Origin: Actinernus sp. WN-2022
Taxonomy: Eukaryota > Cnidaria > Anthozoa > Actiniaria > Actinernidae
Length of the DNA: 64,000 nucleotides
Reading direction: 5' to 3'
Assembly: GCA_030867875.1 (NCBI GenBank)
Contig: JAOWCC010001589.1
Coordinates: 145,425,745 to 145,489,744 of the forward strand
This document shows, piece after piece, positions 22,320 through 34,958 of the stretch. The notes below the pieces were generated by a model. The model was given only the letters and a program-made list of their open reading frames with translations. It was not told the origin of the DNA and did not search any database. Within the stretch, counting starts at the first letter, position 1, and every line of letters begins with the position of its first letter. The position numbers and the translations under genes were made by a program.

Positions 22320-22615
22320 AAGGATTTTACAGATAGAAAAACAAACATTGTGTTTTTGACAAGAGCTACGAAAATCAAAGAAAACTGCAGCGCTTTGACA
22401 ACTTGAGTTGTTATGATGCCGAAAGCGTGACTTAATAATTTTTCGCTTCACAAATTATTTGACTCTACTTCAAAGATATAGCATTTGAAAGCTTTGAATT
22501 TACAGATTAACGTAAAGTTTATGTGTTTTTTGACGAGCTATGAAAATCAAAGAACTTTAGTGCTAAAACAACCCGAGTTATTACGCCGAAAGCGTGACCG
22601 ATATAATTTTTCATG
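22320..22615. repeat. Two diverged tandem copies, about 125 bp each
   Basis: Copies at about 22320-22446 and 22493-22615 share TTTTTGACRAGCTAYGAAAA, then CAAAG, and GCCGAAAGCGTGAC. The function is unknown. Confidence 0.6.
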
Positions 22616-23782
22616 GTCGTTTAGTATAGAGACCTACATGTAGAGGCTGATTGCTATTTCGTCGTCACATATTACTGTACTGTAGTTCCACACAGCTTTA
22701 GCCTGTTCTGAACACTTGGTTCATTTGGTTATGTGTTTGTTGTAGTCTACAACACATTAATTTGCGTGATGGCTTGATTTCATAGCTTGAAGAAGTGATG
22801 ATTGACGAAGTCATATGACTAGCGAGATAAACGTCAAGAGTTGTTCCATGATCAACTGCGAACATAGAAACTGATCGCGATCATTGAGCGAAATTTTCTC
22901 GAGCAATTTTGTGAACATGGAGCGAGCAATTTGCGAAGTGTTTGCAATTTGCCCGCGAAAAATGTACATACATGTAATGTTTATGGGCGGTACTGTATCT
23001 CTAATTACATCAGTGAATGTGCCATGTTTAGCAGTAAAACCAAACTTAAAAGCATGTTTGCAAAAGCGATCAATACAGCTAAGGTATTTATCTTTGTATG
23101 CGCTAGATCTTACATGTACTTCAATGGCGTAAAAAAAAATTGTGACATAATTAGACTATCAAAAAGTGCAGTAAGTTGATCTTTGGGTTAACCATAATAT
23201 TTACATACTCTAATGATGTATAAGCGACTGTTAGCTTTATGCAAGAGGTAGTCTATTTGAAGATCCAGTTACATAGATTTTCTTGAAGAGTAACTCCTAA
23301 TAGCTTAATTATTTAGTCAGCTTTTGCGCTCTATTTCAGCAACAGGATCAGGGAGAGGTTTAGTTGTTTTGCCTCTTACCACCATCTCCAAGTCTTAGTA
23401 AAATGTAATGTCATTTGATTAATTAAGGACCAATCCTTAATATTATTCACTTCTATAATATGCTTGATACAATTCCAAACAGAAACACAAACCCTTAACC
23501 CTTTATAGCCCAAGGTTTTAATTTTTTTTTTTTTTGCTATTTCTACACTGAATCCCTACTCCCCCCTAAAAAAACTGTAGTCATTGTTATCATGGAATTT
23601 TTAACTGACCTACATTTGTACATTGTATAATATTGGGGGCTCAAAGTTCTCAATCTGCCATTTTGAATGCATTGTCGTTGTATTACTACGAAGTTGGCAG
23701 GAAGTTTGTGATGGGTATGAGGTCTATGAACCAATTAGAAACAAGAACTCGTAGGGGTGCCTTTTCCTGATGCTCGTAGCAG
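22616..23782. other. Intergenic, nothing recognised
   Basis: Overlapping small plus-strand frames around 22884-23179 show no domain. No repeat boundaries seen. Confidence 0.3.
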
Positions 23783-24094
23783 TTTCCTGGGCCATTCCAC
23801 AGTATTTGGGACATGATCTCTGAATTCTTAATTACTGTAAACTTTCAAGATCATTGCATTTTGCCATTATTAAATAACTAATGTATACAAAAATATGGAC
23901 TTTGAAATGTCGGCACACTCTTATCTTGTCATAAATTATCATAATAACTGAAATACAAAATTGCCTGTCACGGAGGGGAAAACCGCAAAAAACCTATGAG
24001 CTACTTGCTTTATGTCAAAAAAATAAATAAAAAAATCAGGACACAGTTCTTCACACACACTAATAGAGAAACAAAAAAATATTTCAGTTGCTGT

Positions 24095-24392
24095 TAAGGG
24101 GGTGTTGCTATACAATGGATTTCTCTCGTAATGGACAATGAATGTATGAATTGGTAGTGGAAAGGGAAATATTTTCCTGTGTGGACGAGAGGGCCTGGAG
24201 CCAGTATTATGATAATTAGGGTTATATAACTGTCGAGGGACAAAGTCAGTTTCATTGTGTTCTGGCTCATGAACAGTGACAATTAAATTTATGATAATTA
24301 CTTATGATTAACTCAAGGTTATATACATGGTTATATACATGTATATTCAAGCATATTAATTCATTCCATGTGTATGACACATCAGTTTTTAC

Positions 24393-24400
<8 letters not shown>
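24095..24400. repeat. Dispersed repeat, copy 1 (inverse copy at 34035-34335)
   Basis: About 300 bp are shared in opposite orientation with 34035-34335, for example ATGAATGTATGAATTGGTAG and GGCTCATGAACAGTGAC. The second copy lies next to a Penelope-like 3' motif, so this may be part of a Penelope-like element. Confidence 0.6.
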
Positions 24401-24423
<23 letters not shown>

Positions 24424-24424
24424 A

Positions 24425-26015
24425 CAGCCGCGTGCAAAAATTCTGACCCCCCATGAAAATTATATACTTATATACTATATCGGTTTGCATCATGGGTAAT
24501 CCAAAAATGTGTTTTTCAGACATCTTTCTAACAAAAAACTATATCAGGTAGGATGAAAAATGTACGAGTTAAACATTTTTAGATCATATGGGCCCATCCG
24601 TTGAAGACAACAAGTTTTATTTCAGTTTTAGTTGTACTAATTTATTCCATGCGTTTGCCACTGGGTCCGGTGGGACCGAAACGCTGCTATGACTTCAAGG
24701 AACTCACTGTATTCTGAACTTAATTTCTCCATGTCGCACTAGCTAGGTTTACTCTATTGCCCTGAACGAGGCTGAAGTATTCACTAAATTGATTTCAAAC
24801 CTTGAGCCTAGGTTTAAGCGTATTATCAATGTGAAACACGTTCTATATTATGGTAGTTCGATGTGTGCGATTCTGCCAAACATTCAACTAAATTAATTAA
24901 AGACAGCGTAGCTAAGAACATTTTTTTATGAAGTCCGCAATGCGGTTGTAAAAATCGCATTTAGTTATTGGAAAGGAAAGAAAGACCAGAACCGAAGTTG
25001 TTTTAATCTCTGTAAATTATGGACTAGAATTAAATGGTTTTGGTCTTGTGTAAAAATATTTTCTCTGCGTGTTACATAAATTTTACAATTGGTCGTCAGT
25101 TAAACTCACATTGAGACTTATTCATACGTAAACCTAGTATTTACTTTGACCTCACTAGGTTTGTAAATTTATTGGTATTCCCCGACAATCATTCAAAGAT
25201 AATTTTTTAGTAATAAAATAAATCAATTGATACACAGTTTGATTAAATCTTATCCACTTTATATAACTTAAAATTTATCTCGCGTAGAGTTCTAACGTCG
25301 TTAACTGCAAGATATGTCAGAATATAATTAAATATGCATCGCGACATTAAAACGAAAACCGCCCGCATTCAATTCTGAATAAAATATAATATGTTTGATC
25401 AATACTTCATAAGCGAAATAATTACGTCGCAAAAAAAAAAAACGCAAAAAAAAAACTGGTGTTCCCAGTGAAATTTTAGATCTTTTGCAGACTTCATAAC
25501 GGCAACAATATTTTAGCTGCGTTTGGCTTTGAAGTGTTGAATTTGGTTCAGTTTGTTTGGCAGAATTGCAAACGACTGGTGGAACTGCCATAAGATAAAA
25601 TAGAACGTGTTTCAAATTGATAATAAACTTAAACTTAGGCTCCAAGGTTTGAATGCAATTTAGTGAATACTTCAGCCTCATTTAGGGAAATAGAATAAAC
25701 CTAGCTAGTGCGACGTGAAGAAAGTAAAGTTCAGAATACAGCGAGTCCTTGAAGTCATAGCAGCGTTTCGGTCGACCGGACCCAGTGGCAAACGCATGGA
25801 ATAAATTAGTACAACTAAAACTGAAAATAGCACTTGTTTTCTTTAACGGATAGACCCATATGATCTAAAAATGTTTTACTCGTACATTTTCAATCCTACC
25901 TGGTATTTTTTGTTTGTTAGAAAAATGACTGAAAAGCATATTTTTGGATTACCCATGATGCAACCGATATAAGTATATAATTTTCATGGGGGGTCAGAAT
26001 TTTTGCAAACGGATG
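24425..26015. mobile_element. Foldback Tc1/mariner-like element, copy 1
   Basis: It starts CAGCCGCGTGCAAAAATTCT after TA and ends with a near inverse. Inverted arms are about 460 bp long around a unique middle of about 650 bp. CAG termini next to TA suggest the IS630-Tc1-mariner group. No transposase is encoded. The right end is slightly changed (CGGATG rather than CGGCTG). It is about 97% like copy 2 by eye, in the same orientation. Confidence 0.7.
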
Positions 26016-26070
26016 TTCTGTGAAAAGTAACCTTCACCATCATTTTATTTTATATATATATATATATATA

Positions 26071-27895
26071 CAGCCGCGTGCAAAAATTCTGACCCCCCAT
26101 GAAAATTATATACTTATATACTTATATCGGTTGCATCATGGGTAATCCAAAAATGTGCTTTTCAGACATCTTTCTAACAAAAACTATATCAGGTAGGATT
26201 GAAAAATGTACGAGTTAAACATTTTTAGATCAGATGGGCCCATCCGTTGAAGACAACAAGTTTTATTTTCAGTTTTAGTTGTACTAATTTATTCCATGCG
26301 TTTGCCACTGGGTCCGGTGGACCGAAACGCTGCTATGACTTCAAGGAACTCACTGTATTCTGAACTTTAATTTCTCCATGTCGCACTAGCTAGGTTTACT
26401 CTATTGCCCTGAACGAGGCTGAAGTATTCACTAAATTGATTTCAAACATTGGAGCCTAGGTTTAAGCGTATTATCAATGTGAAACACTTTCTATATTATG
26501 GTAGTTCGATGTGTGCGATTCTGCCAAACATTCAACCAAATTAATTAAAGACAGCGTAGCTAAGAACATTTTTTTATGAAGTCCGCAATGCGGTTGTAAA
26601 AATCGCATTTAGTTATTGGAAAGGAAAGAAAGACCAGAACCGAAGTTGTTTTAATCTCTGTAAATTATGGACTAGAATTAAATGGTTTTGGTCTTGTGTA
26701 AAAATATTTTCTCCTGCGTGTTACATAAATTTTACAATTGGTCGTCAGTTAAACTCACATTGAGACTTAGGGTGCGTTCGATTGACCGTATTCCGGAATA
26801 GGAATAGATGGAATAGTCTCTGGAAATCACTGGTTCAGGCATATTTTGCACTGTAAGCTACAAATGCTTGCTGATATATGATATTCAGGATACATTTAGT
26901 ATTCCAGTGGCTAAAAAATCCCAGTAAACGTGATTTGTAGTGATCATTCTATGTATTCTTATTCCGGAATACGGTCAATCGAACGCACCCTTATTCATAC
27001 GTAAACCTATTATTTACTTTGGCCTCACTAGGTTGTAAATTTATTGGTATTCCCGACAATCATTCAAAGATAATTTTTAGTAATAAAATAAATCAATTGA
27101 TACACAGTTTGATTAAATCTTATCCACTTTATATAACTTAAAATTTATCTCGCGTAGAGTTCTAACGTCGTTAACTGCAAGATATGTCAGAATATAATTA
27201 AATATTCATTGCGACATTAAAACGAAAACCGCCCGCATTCAATTCTGAATAAAATATAATAGGTTTGATCAATACTTTATATGCGAAATAATTACGTCAC
27301 AAAAAAAAAAGCGCAAAAGAAAACTGGTGTGTTCCCAGTGAAATTTTAGATCTTTTGCAGACTTCATAACGGCAACAATATTTTAGCTGCATTTGGCTTT
27401 GAAGTGTTGAATTTGGTTCAGTTTGTTTGGCAGAATTGCAAACGACTGGTGGAACTACCATAAGATAAAATTGAACGTGTTTCAAATTGATAATAAACTT
27501 AAAACTTAGGCTCCAAGGTTTGAATGCAATTTAGTGAATACTTCAGCCTCATTTAGGGAAATAGAATAAACCTAGCTAGTGCGACGTGAAGAAAGTAAAG
27601 TTCAGAATACAGTGAGTCCTTGAAGTCATAGCAGCGTTTCGGTCGACCGGACCCAGTGGCAAACGCATGGAATAAATTACTACAACTAAAACTGAAAATA
27701 GCACTTGTTTTCTTTAACGGATAGACCCATATGATCTAAAAATGTTTTACTTGTACATTTTTCAATCCTACCTGGTATTTTGTGTTTGTTAGAAAAATGA
27801 CTGAAAAGCACATTTTTGGATTACCCATGATGCAACCGATATAAGTATATAAGTATATAATTTTCATGGGGGGTCAGAATTTTTGCAAACGGCTG
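26071..27895. mobile_element. Foldback Tc1/mariner-like element, copy 2
   Basis: Same structure as copy 1: it starts CAGCCGCGTGCAAAAATTCT after a TA run and ends AATTTTTGCAAACGGCTG before TA. It differs mainly by small indels and a 221-bp insertion at 26770. It lies 55 bp after copy 1, head to tail. Confidence 0.75.
26770..26990. mobile_element. Nested MITE, PIF/Harbinger-like, TTA duplication
   Basis: The ends GGGTGCGTTCGATTGACCGT and its inverse form inverted repeats of about 30 bp (continuing to ATTCCGGAATA). TTA flanks both sides. Copy 1 of the host element has the empty site (GAGACTTATTCATACG) with a single TTA, which proves the boundaries and the 3-bp duplication. 221 bp, non-coding. 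Confidence 0.85.
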
Positions 27896-27909
27896 TATAT
27901 ATATATATA

Positions 27910-28105
27910 CAGCAATTTTCATAAATTCTGACCCCCCTCACCATATATAAATATATATCAAAAATTTATCAAACATTATGGGATACCTCTACCTATATTT
28001 TTTTCACAAGGCCTTGATGATAGGCAATGACATCCCATAATGTTAGATATATGTTTGATATATATTTATATATGGGGAGGGGGTCAGAATTTATGAAAAT
28101 TGCTG
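27910..28105. mobile_element. Short Tc1-like MITE
   Basis: Starts CAGCAATTTTCATAAATTCT and ends with the inverse, between TA dinucleotides. The inner part is also palindromic (ATATATCAAA arms). It shares AATTCTGACCCCCC with the ends of the two larger foldback elements just to the left, so all three may use one transposase. Confidence 0.7.
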
Positions 28106-28106
28106 T

Positions 28107-28290
28107 ATATTACTTTATATACTTTACATGTATATTGGATGTTCTGGGCTTAGTCCCTTACATAGGTACTTCAAGTAAGTACTTAAATCAAGTGTGTAAT
28201 AATTATTATTTTTACGGGCCTGGACCCGTCACCGCAAAATGTTGCTGTGGTATATTATTCAGGGACTCGAGGGAATAATAGGAATGTAAC
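28107..28290. repeat. Fragment shared with the Kolobok-like element at 33.6 kb
   Basis: ATTGGATGTTCTGGGCTTAG through GGGACTCGAGGGAAT is an inverted copy of about 33635-33815, truncated before the terminal repeat. Confidence 0.55.
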
Positions 28291-28854
28291 TTTCCCCTCC
28301 ATGACAAAATTAGGTATAAAAGTTTTGATATTTCCAAAACAGTCAAAACAAAATTCACAATATTTTATAAACTTCTGAGTTCAAGTTCAATACAACTATA
28401 TGAATGAAATAAAATTCTGAACTGCAAGTTTTCTTTGTTCTATTTCAATAATAAGTGTCATGGAGGGGAATTAAAACTTAAAAAGCTGTTTAAATTACTT
28501 AAAATGTATCATTTTCATACATTCAACACAATATGTTTGTACCCAAATCAGATAATTGTAACCTCTGAGCATGCTCATAGTAGCAATGCATTATGGGCAA
28601 CCTTTGTCATGTGCTCATAGATTGACATTTACAGCCTTGTTTATCTTCCCAGGATGATTACATATTGTTATATAAGTTAAATAAGTATTCCAGTGGGATT
28701 AATTAAGACAAAATTGGTATGGTATTGTTATGGGACAAAACTTTCTCCTCCGTGACTTCCCCTCCATGACACTGGTCCTTTTGACTTACCTCCTAGCTGG
28801 AGAAGTTAGAGAAATATTTAATGTCATTTGTTAGTTGATGAACTAAATGTTTAA

Positions 28855-29403
28855 AGTGCCTCTTACCCTTCTTGACATTTTTCTATGTATGAACCTGTGA
28901 AAGGTTTTGAGTACTTCTGAAGAAATTTTTGGTTTACAGATAATACTCTATGTTCTACATTTGTTTGAAATGATGAAAAACTGACCTTTCCTGACCCAGG
29001 ACAGCGTAAGTAAAAGCCTGGGTCGATTTCCCGGGGTGACTTCATCTAATTAATTCCACTTTGTAATAATTTGAATAAATACTGAGGATTTTGTCTAAAA
29101 TGACTTTTTTCCTTACTAACAACTTGCAAACTATGTATATTTTCTATAAATCGATGTTGTTGTGATAGAAAAGCACCATGGAGGATAAATATGCATTAAT
29201 GAGATGACATCACCCCAGGAAATCAACCCAGGCTTTAACTTACATTGTACATGGTCATGGGTCAGGAAAGGTCAGTTTTCCACCATTTCAAACAAGCGTA
29301 GAACATAGAATATTGTCGGTTAACCAATAATTTCTTTGCAGAAGTACTCAAAACCTTTCACAGGTTCATAAGTAGAAAAATGTCAAGAAGGATTAGAGGC
29401 ACT
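28855..29403. mobile_element. Kolobok-like foldback MITE
   Basis: Flanked by TTAA on both sides (28851-28854, 29404-29407). Starts AGTGCCTCTTACCCTTCTTG and ends with the inverse. Inverted arms extend about 190 bp, including TTCACAGGTTCATA-type blocks, so almost the entire element folds on itself. Non-coding. Confidence 0.75.
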
Positions 29404-29423
29404 TTAATAAAACTTGTGTTTAA

Positions 29424-30395
29424 CCCTTTCACCACCACACCTGGGAAAAATTATTGCATCAAACCTAGACATGCTGGAGATACAATGTTGCGATACTATT
29501 TCAAGGGATGAATAACTTCAAAGTCAGAGCTATAACAGGGATCGCTTGACTCTCCCACTTTGGAGAAAAACGCATTTGTTTTGGAGATCGCTGTTCGTTT
29601 CTTCAATTTTCACGAATTTTGAGGAGCTGAAAATCGGCTCAAGAAAACCTTCCCATTCGCACTTGAAATCAAAAGCAAACACAAAATAACCACTCAGTCG
29701 TTACAGTACCTTGTTTAATCTTTGCAACCAGCAGGTTTGTTTGCACAAAATACACCTAGCGACTGTGAAGCATGCTATTCTTAATGCTGCACTTCTCTCC
29801 ACCATGTTTTCCTGCTCCCAACTCCAAATGCATGCTGGGTAATCAATAAAAACTTCACAAGGGGACCCCCCCTCTGGGACTCCTGTAGGATTTTACCCCT
29901 ACAACCAAGAGCGGTGATTTGGACTCGAGCCGTTGCTTTACAGTGACAAAAACACATCCTAATAGGTTGAGCAGGGGGGAAAGACAACCAACTGCAGGAT
30001 TTCAGTGAAGAATTATTTCATGTGTCTCAAAGCACAAACACAACAGAAAAATCCTGTGAAACCCCTCACAAGGCCTACTAAAAGCAAACCAAGTACATGT
30101 ACTTTTCAGCCGTCATCAGACTTAATGATGTCCTCTAGCTCTCTAATACAGTGGCTTATTTGTCCAAAATTAGAGCACATTTCGTTGGAAATCCTACAGA
30201 AGAAAGCATAGTTACCACCGACGAGTCCGTAGAATTCTGCCGAATGGCATCATGGGGAAAGTTTTGAGCCCTTGGTTTAAAAAGTCAGCAGTATTTAACT
30301 AGCCCGGGCTAGCCAAACTGGAACTGAGGGGGGAGGGTTGAGTTAGCACTCTGCATTTCACCAATTCAGCCCAAACACTTCCAGTGGTGAAAGGG
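29424..30395. mobile_element. piggyBac-type MITE, copy 1
   Basis: Ends CCCTTTCACCAC and the inverse GTGGTGAAAGGG are flanked by TTAA (29420-29423, 30396-30399). TTAA plus a CCC start is diagnostic of piggyBac. 972 bp, no transposase. A second copy is at 50872-51889. Confidence 0.8.
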
Positions 30396-30668
30396 TTAAA
30401 GTTGTAGCTTTTATATATTCACAGGAATTTGGGGTTAGTTTTTGTGATTTCTCTGTTCCCTCCGTGACAGCTAACATTAAAAATATCTCCCTGGGTATTT
30501 TACAAAACATTTTGAAATTCATCACACCTAAAGAGCTATTGAAAATGGTAAATATGATGGTTCAAAAGTTTGTTTAAATTCAAGTATCTAATTGTGAAGC
30601 AGCTTTCAATCTTGTGATTTTCCCCTCCGTGACATGCAAAATACTGTGGAATTGGCCTCCTAGGAAAT

Positions 30669-31623
30669 TATTTTGGTGGTAACAAGAATGATTGTAGACA
30701 GGTTTGACATTTGAAAACCGCAGACAGACTGTCTTGTTGATTTCAAAGTCTATAAATAACTACAAAAAGTGATACGTCAAGTTCTGTGAAGTGATATTTC
30801 ACTTCCCTGTTAAATATTTTTGAACAGTACTGTATGTAGTGGCAAACCTAAGTTTTACCTTTAAAGCGGGACCTGCTGGCATTTGTTATTGTTTTTTTTA
30901 AGCCTTCCCTCCTCCAGTCTGGAACTTATGTAGATTAATTCCTTGATTAGTTGGATTTCTGTTTGATATCAAGCTACAATCGTGGTCAAAAGGATTTGGG
31001 ACACTTGTCACAATGTACATGTAGCACCGATTATGCTTTCTCAAACAAACAATACCCAACTCTCTGCATTTTCTACAATGTATCAAGACATTCATGAGCC
31101 CCCTCATCAATGTTGTGATGATAAATCATGACTTTGACAAAACCAAAAAAAGATGATAAAATAGCATTGTATCTGTCTGTTTGCATTAGAATAAGTCCAT
31201 TTTGTGGAACAGGTGACAACTAGAGATGCTTGGGAGTATTGTTAGTTAGTTTAATGCAGAATTAAATGTTCAGTTGCTTTGGAAAACATTCTGTTATTAT
31301 GCTTGAGTGAGCGCCATAGATTGAATGACCTTTGCTTCCCCTGGAGACAATATTGTTTTTTTTAATAAGAATAGCAGTACAACACAGTCTGTAATTATTT
31401 TCCAATTTCAATTCTTTATTATGATCATTACATACATGTGCTTGACGTACTATTTCAAATACGAATTGTAGTGTTTTATCAGGGGTTCCAAATATTGAGA
31501 AAACAATTGAAATCCGAGAGGCATGCATGTAGCTAGCCTTGAGGGTTTTATTGTTTTGAAATATTTGGCATACCCTGATGAAACACGAACAATGAGTGTT
31601 TGAAATGACTTCTCATGCAAATA
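30669..31623. other. Intergenic, nothing recognised
   Basis: Minus-strand frames 30898-31110 and 31262-31528 show no domain. A segment around 31300-31420 recurs, diverged, at about 33185-33280 in the same orientation. Confidence 0.35.
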
Positions 31624-31712
31624 AATAAACAGAAGATTTACATAAACAGAAGATTTACATAAACAGAAGATTTACATAAACAGAAGATTTACATAAACAG
31701 AAGATTTACATA
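31624..31712. repeat. Minisatellite, 17-bp unit, about 5 copies
   Basis: Unit AAACAGAAGATTTACAT is repeated almost perfectly, so expansion is recent. Confidence 0.95.
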
Positions 31713-31733
31713 CACTTCTTTTCAAACATCATT

Positions 31734-32060
31734 ATCAAGTATTGTTTACTTTTTGACTTCTCATATGTAATTGTCTGTTATTGCATCATTTTGCTGAACC
31801 AATCAAAAAGCAGAATTTAAGAAGCCATTTCACAGCGTAGGTATTGCATGATTGCTCATGCACGCTCTTAGATTTTAATTGCCTTCAAAGCTCTACCCGC
31901 TTGACGTTTCCAGTTTGTTGTTGTAAAAAAACAAATTTACAAACGTTTATCCTTGTTAAGATTTAAAAATGAATATAATTAAGTGGTAATAGAACTGAGT
32001 GGAGTGCAATTTTGGTCTGAAATCATACTCTTGATTACAAATTGCACTCCCGCTTATAGT
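31734..32060. repeat. Hairpin-headed repeat, copy 2 (inverse)
   Basis: Inverse of the repeat at 20953-21405, ending with TGGTAATAGAACTGAGTGG. It lacks the second hairpin arm. Confidence 0.65.
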
Positions 32061-33595
32061 GTATAAGTAGTTTGTGGTTCATGAATACAATGATTAAGAC
32101 ATATTGATCACTAGAGTTGAAAATCTGTCCGAAACACTAGTCATTTGGAACTGGTATTTCATTGGATGTCAAGATGCATCCACCTGACTAAGCTTTGAAC
32201 AAGGGTTTGACCCAGTTTCAAGATCCATGCATTTGACCAAATACAGCCTATCCATGTGATGAATATCTCATGAATTATTAATGAGTTTGAGAATAAATTT
32301 TCAAAGATCATGCGTATATGTATCCCACATGGGAGAAGCGGGTTAGAGAAATGAAGAGAAGAACATGTAGATTGAAATATGTGATCCCACATGGATTACG
32401 TTGATTACGTTGAAGGTTATGATGAAGACAGGTCAGTTTTGTGAGGCAGCAGAGCATAGTCTTGTATGGAGGAAAATTTTAGATTTTGCTATCTGTACTG
32501 CATAATTCCACAATAATCTCAATCCAAATGCATGTACAAATGCAATAGGTCTAGGATTCGAGACGTGATTGGGCCTTCATGAACTGAATAATTTGTTTTT
32601 ACAGCTTTATACATGTATGTTCTGTTGATTGGTCAGAAGGCTATAGCTGATGTGGTCCTTTGGGCTGTAGGATTTTTTTAACGGGAATATTTGGACAGTA
32701 TTGGAAGCTTAGTGTAGCGTGCTTGACACTAGAGAGATAATTGAGTTGTCACAAAGTCTGTAAAATTATTAGTGGGTTTCTAGTAGTTCGTACTTTCGGC
32801 TGTCATTGACTGAAAAGTTACTTTAACAGCTTCATATGTATGTCGATTGGTCTATGGTCTTTGTGTGCTGAGTTTTTTTGCCCATCAGAAGGTATTTTAA
32901 CTTACTTTTCCTCCAGTGTTTGGACGAGATTGGCCAATATCAAATTTTATGCAAAATTGTCAACATAATTTATGTTGCACATCTGAGAACAGAACTATTC
33001 ACCCAAATGTTATATATATTTTTCTTTTGCATAGCCAGCATCCTTGTTTACTGCTGTAAAAATAATAGGAAATTCCAATCAATATTTCTGGTCCAAAAGT
33101 TTAGAAAACTAAGACATAGTTTAGCGTGCTACACGCTAGAAAGTCCAGCAGTCATGAATTTACATGTAGCCCACTTGTTTGAGTACAAGTGATTGAATGA
33201 GCCTGTCTTCCTCTGGGGACAAGTTTTTTTTTGTGTGAGAAGAATAGCAGTGAAACACAATGTAATTATGTGCTTGACTAAATATACAAAGGCCATACAT
33301 ACTGTATAGGGTTTTAAGCATCCCACATGGAAGATGGCAGTGTAAGGAATCAAGAGGGGTGTATTGTGTACTCATAAATCAACAGAGGGTGCAGGGTTAG
33401 ACGACATAGTACTCACTCTAACTCGATGCGGTCAGGGGGACTTTAATGTCTCCTCGCCAGCGCGCATGCTCTTCTAATTTTCCTTCTTGCATGGTGAACG
33501 AGGGAGATTTAGTGAAAGTATGCATGCTGATGAGGGATATTCGAGATTAAATGTCTCCAAACAAACAAAGGAAAGCGAGGGGATCATGGTATTAC
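32061..33595. other. Intergenic with an old tandem duplication
   Basis: 32600-32830 and about 32825-33150 share ACAGCTT, TGTATGT, GATTGGTC and AGCGTGCT blocks in the same order, suggesting a diverged tandem copy of about 240 bp. No gene recognised. Confidence 0.3.
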
Positions 33596-33599
33596 TTAA

Positions 33600-34958
33600 A
33601 GTGCCTATAACCCCAAAAATATATTTCCTATTCTCTCGAATCCCTGAATATTATACCACGGCAACATTTTGAGGTGACTGGTCCAGGCCCACAACCTCCA
33701 ATAATTATTATTATTATTACCACCATCGTATATATAATAATTATTACACACTTGACTTAAGTACTTACTTGAAGTACTTATGTAAGGGACTAAGCCCAGA
33801 ACATCCAATATAAAGTATATAAAGTATATAAAGTAATATATAATGTGAATAAAATGAAGGTAGTTAATCCAACGATGTGCTTCTAGTAGAAGGATCAAAT
33901 ACTTGATTCTACACTCTGCTTCGGTATTTAGAGTTGAATAATGGTTTTGAGGTGAAGACAGAGAACTTCTTACTAATCCTTTAATTAAAATACGTTTCGG
34001 CCGTTCGGCCTTCTTCAGTTAAAATTTGTTTTAAAGTAATATATATGAATATATATGTAAAACTGATGTGTTAATACACATGGAATGAACTAATATGCTT
34101 GAATATACATGTATACCTCGACTTGCCTGGCAGTTATATCATAAGTAATTATCATAAATTTAATCGTCACTGTTCATGAGCCAGAACCACAATGAAACTG
34201 GCTTCGTTCCTCAACAGTTATATAATCCTAATTATCATAATACTGGCTCCCAGGCACTCCCGTCCACATAGGAAATTATTTCCCTTTCCACTACCAATTC
34301 ATACATTCATTGTCCGTTACAAGAGAAATCCATTTTTTCAATTGAAACTTTAAACCATTATTTAGAACTTCTTTAGTATTTTTTTTACAGCCTTTCAAAT
34401 TTGAGAACCAGAACATGTGGCCGTCAGTTTTCAATTCTCTTTGGGGGCCTGGAGACTAGTGGCCTGTGACGTGTATGTAGTCAGGTGTACGTCCTTCCAA
34501 TTCCATACAAACATCTCTTATTTCTGCAAATCTTGCAAGCTCACCACATAATATATATCCAATGAAATGTCACCAAACGTGCTAAATTTATGAATTTTGA
34601 ATTTTGCTACTGATTAGACTATAATAGGACGATTTTCCTTTTTGAATTCTTTTCTTATTCAGTTTTTCCAACTCCTTTGAGAATAGCAAGACAATGGTCT
34701 AAATTAGAGGACCAAAAGAAACTGTGCAAAGGATTCTGGTAGTTGTAGTAAAATGATGCCCGATTGACGTCATAATTCCAGGCCCTCGTCAAGACTTTGC
34801 TGACTTCCAACTGGAAACAGGAAGCCCAAAACAGCTGTTTTCGCTAACTTTGATGCCACTAAAATCGTAGAAGTTTAGGTTTTTCAATTTTATTTTTTTG
34901 AATTCTTAGTCATGCCGCTATACAGAATCAATGTAAAAAAATGGGGGTTATAGGCACT
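33600..34958. mobile_element. Kolobok-like element, 1.36 kb
   Basis: Starts AGTGCCTATAACCCC after TTAA (33596-33599). Ends GGGGGTTATAGGCACT followed by TTTA, one change from TTAA. Internal sequence is non-coding and includes a Penelope-like patch. Confidence 0.65.
33930..34335. repeat. Penelope-like 3' motif and dispersed repeat, copy 2
   Basis: ATACGTTTCGGCCGTTCGGC followed by CTTCTTCAG (33990-34018) is the palindromic word typical of the ends of Penelope-like elements. The following 300 bp is the inverse of 24095-24400. Confidence 0.45.

Larger units (their letters stand above)
23783..30668. mobile_element. Composite element with inverted ends and seven subterminal motifs
   Basis: The left end (TTTCCTGGGCCATTCCACAG, then TATTTGGGACATG) and the right end, read inversely (TTTCCTAGGAGGCCAATTCC, then ACAGTATTTTGCATGTC), match over about 35 bp with small gaps. 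A motif close to TGTCACGGAGGGGAAAA occurs at about 23966, 28456 (forward), 28291, 28743, 28757, 30455 and 30617 (reverse). Repeated short motifs near the ends are a common arrangement for transposase binding sites in large DNA transposons. Five other elements sit inside; without them the core would be about 1.7 kb and non-coding. The superfamily is unknown to me. Confidence 0.5.

Noticed and set aside
25328..25681. 117-codon minus-strand frame in the foldback copy 1
   Set aside because: Lies partly in an arm, includes A-run translation, and the second copy is broken at other places; no transposase motif.
31624..31712. CRISPR-like array
   Set aside because: Units of 17 bp with no spacers; a minisatellite in a eukaryotic context.
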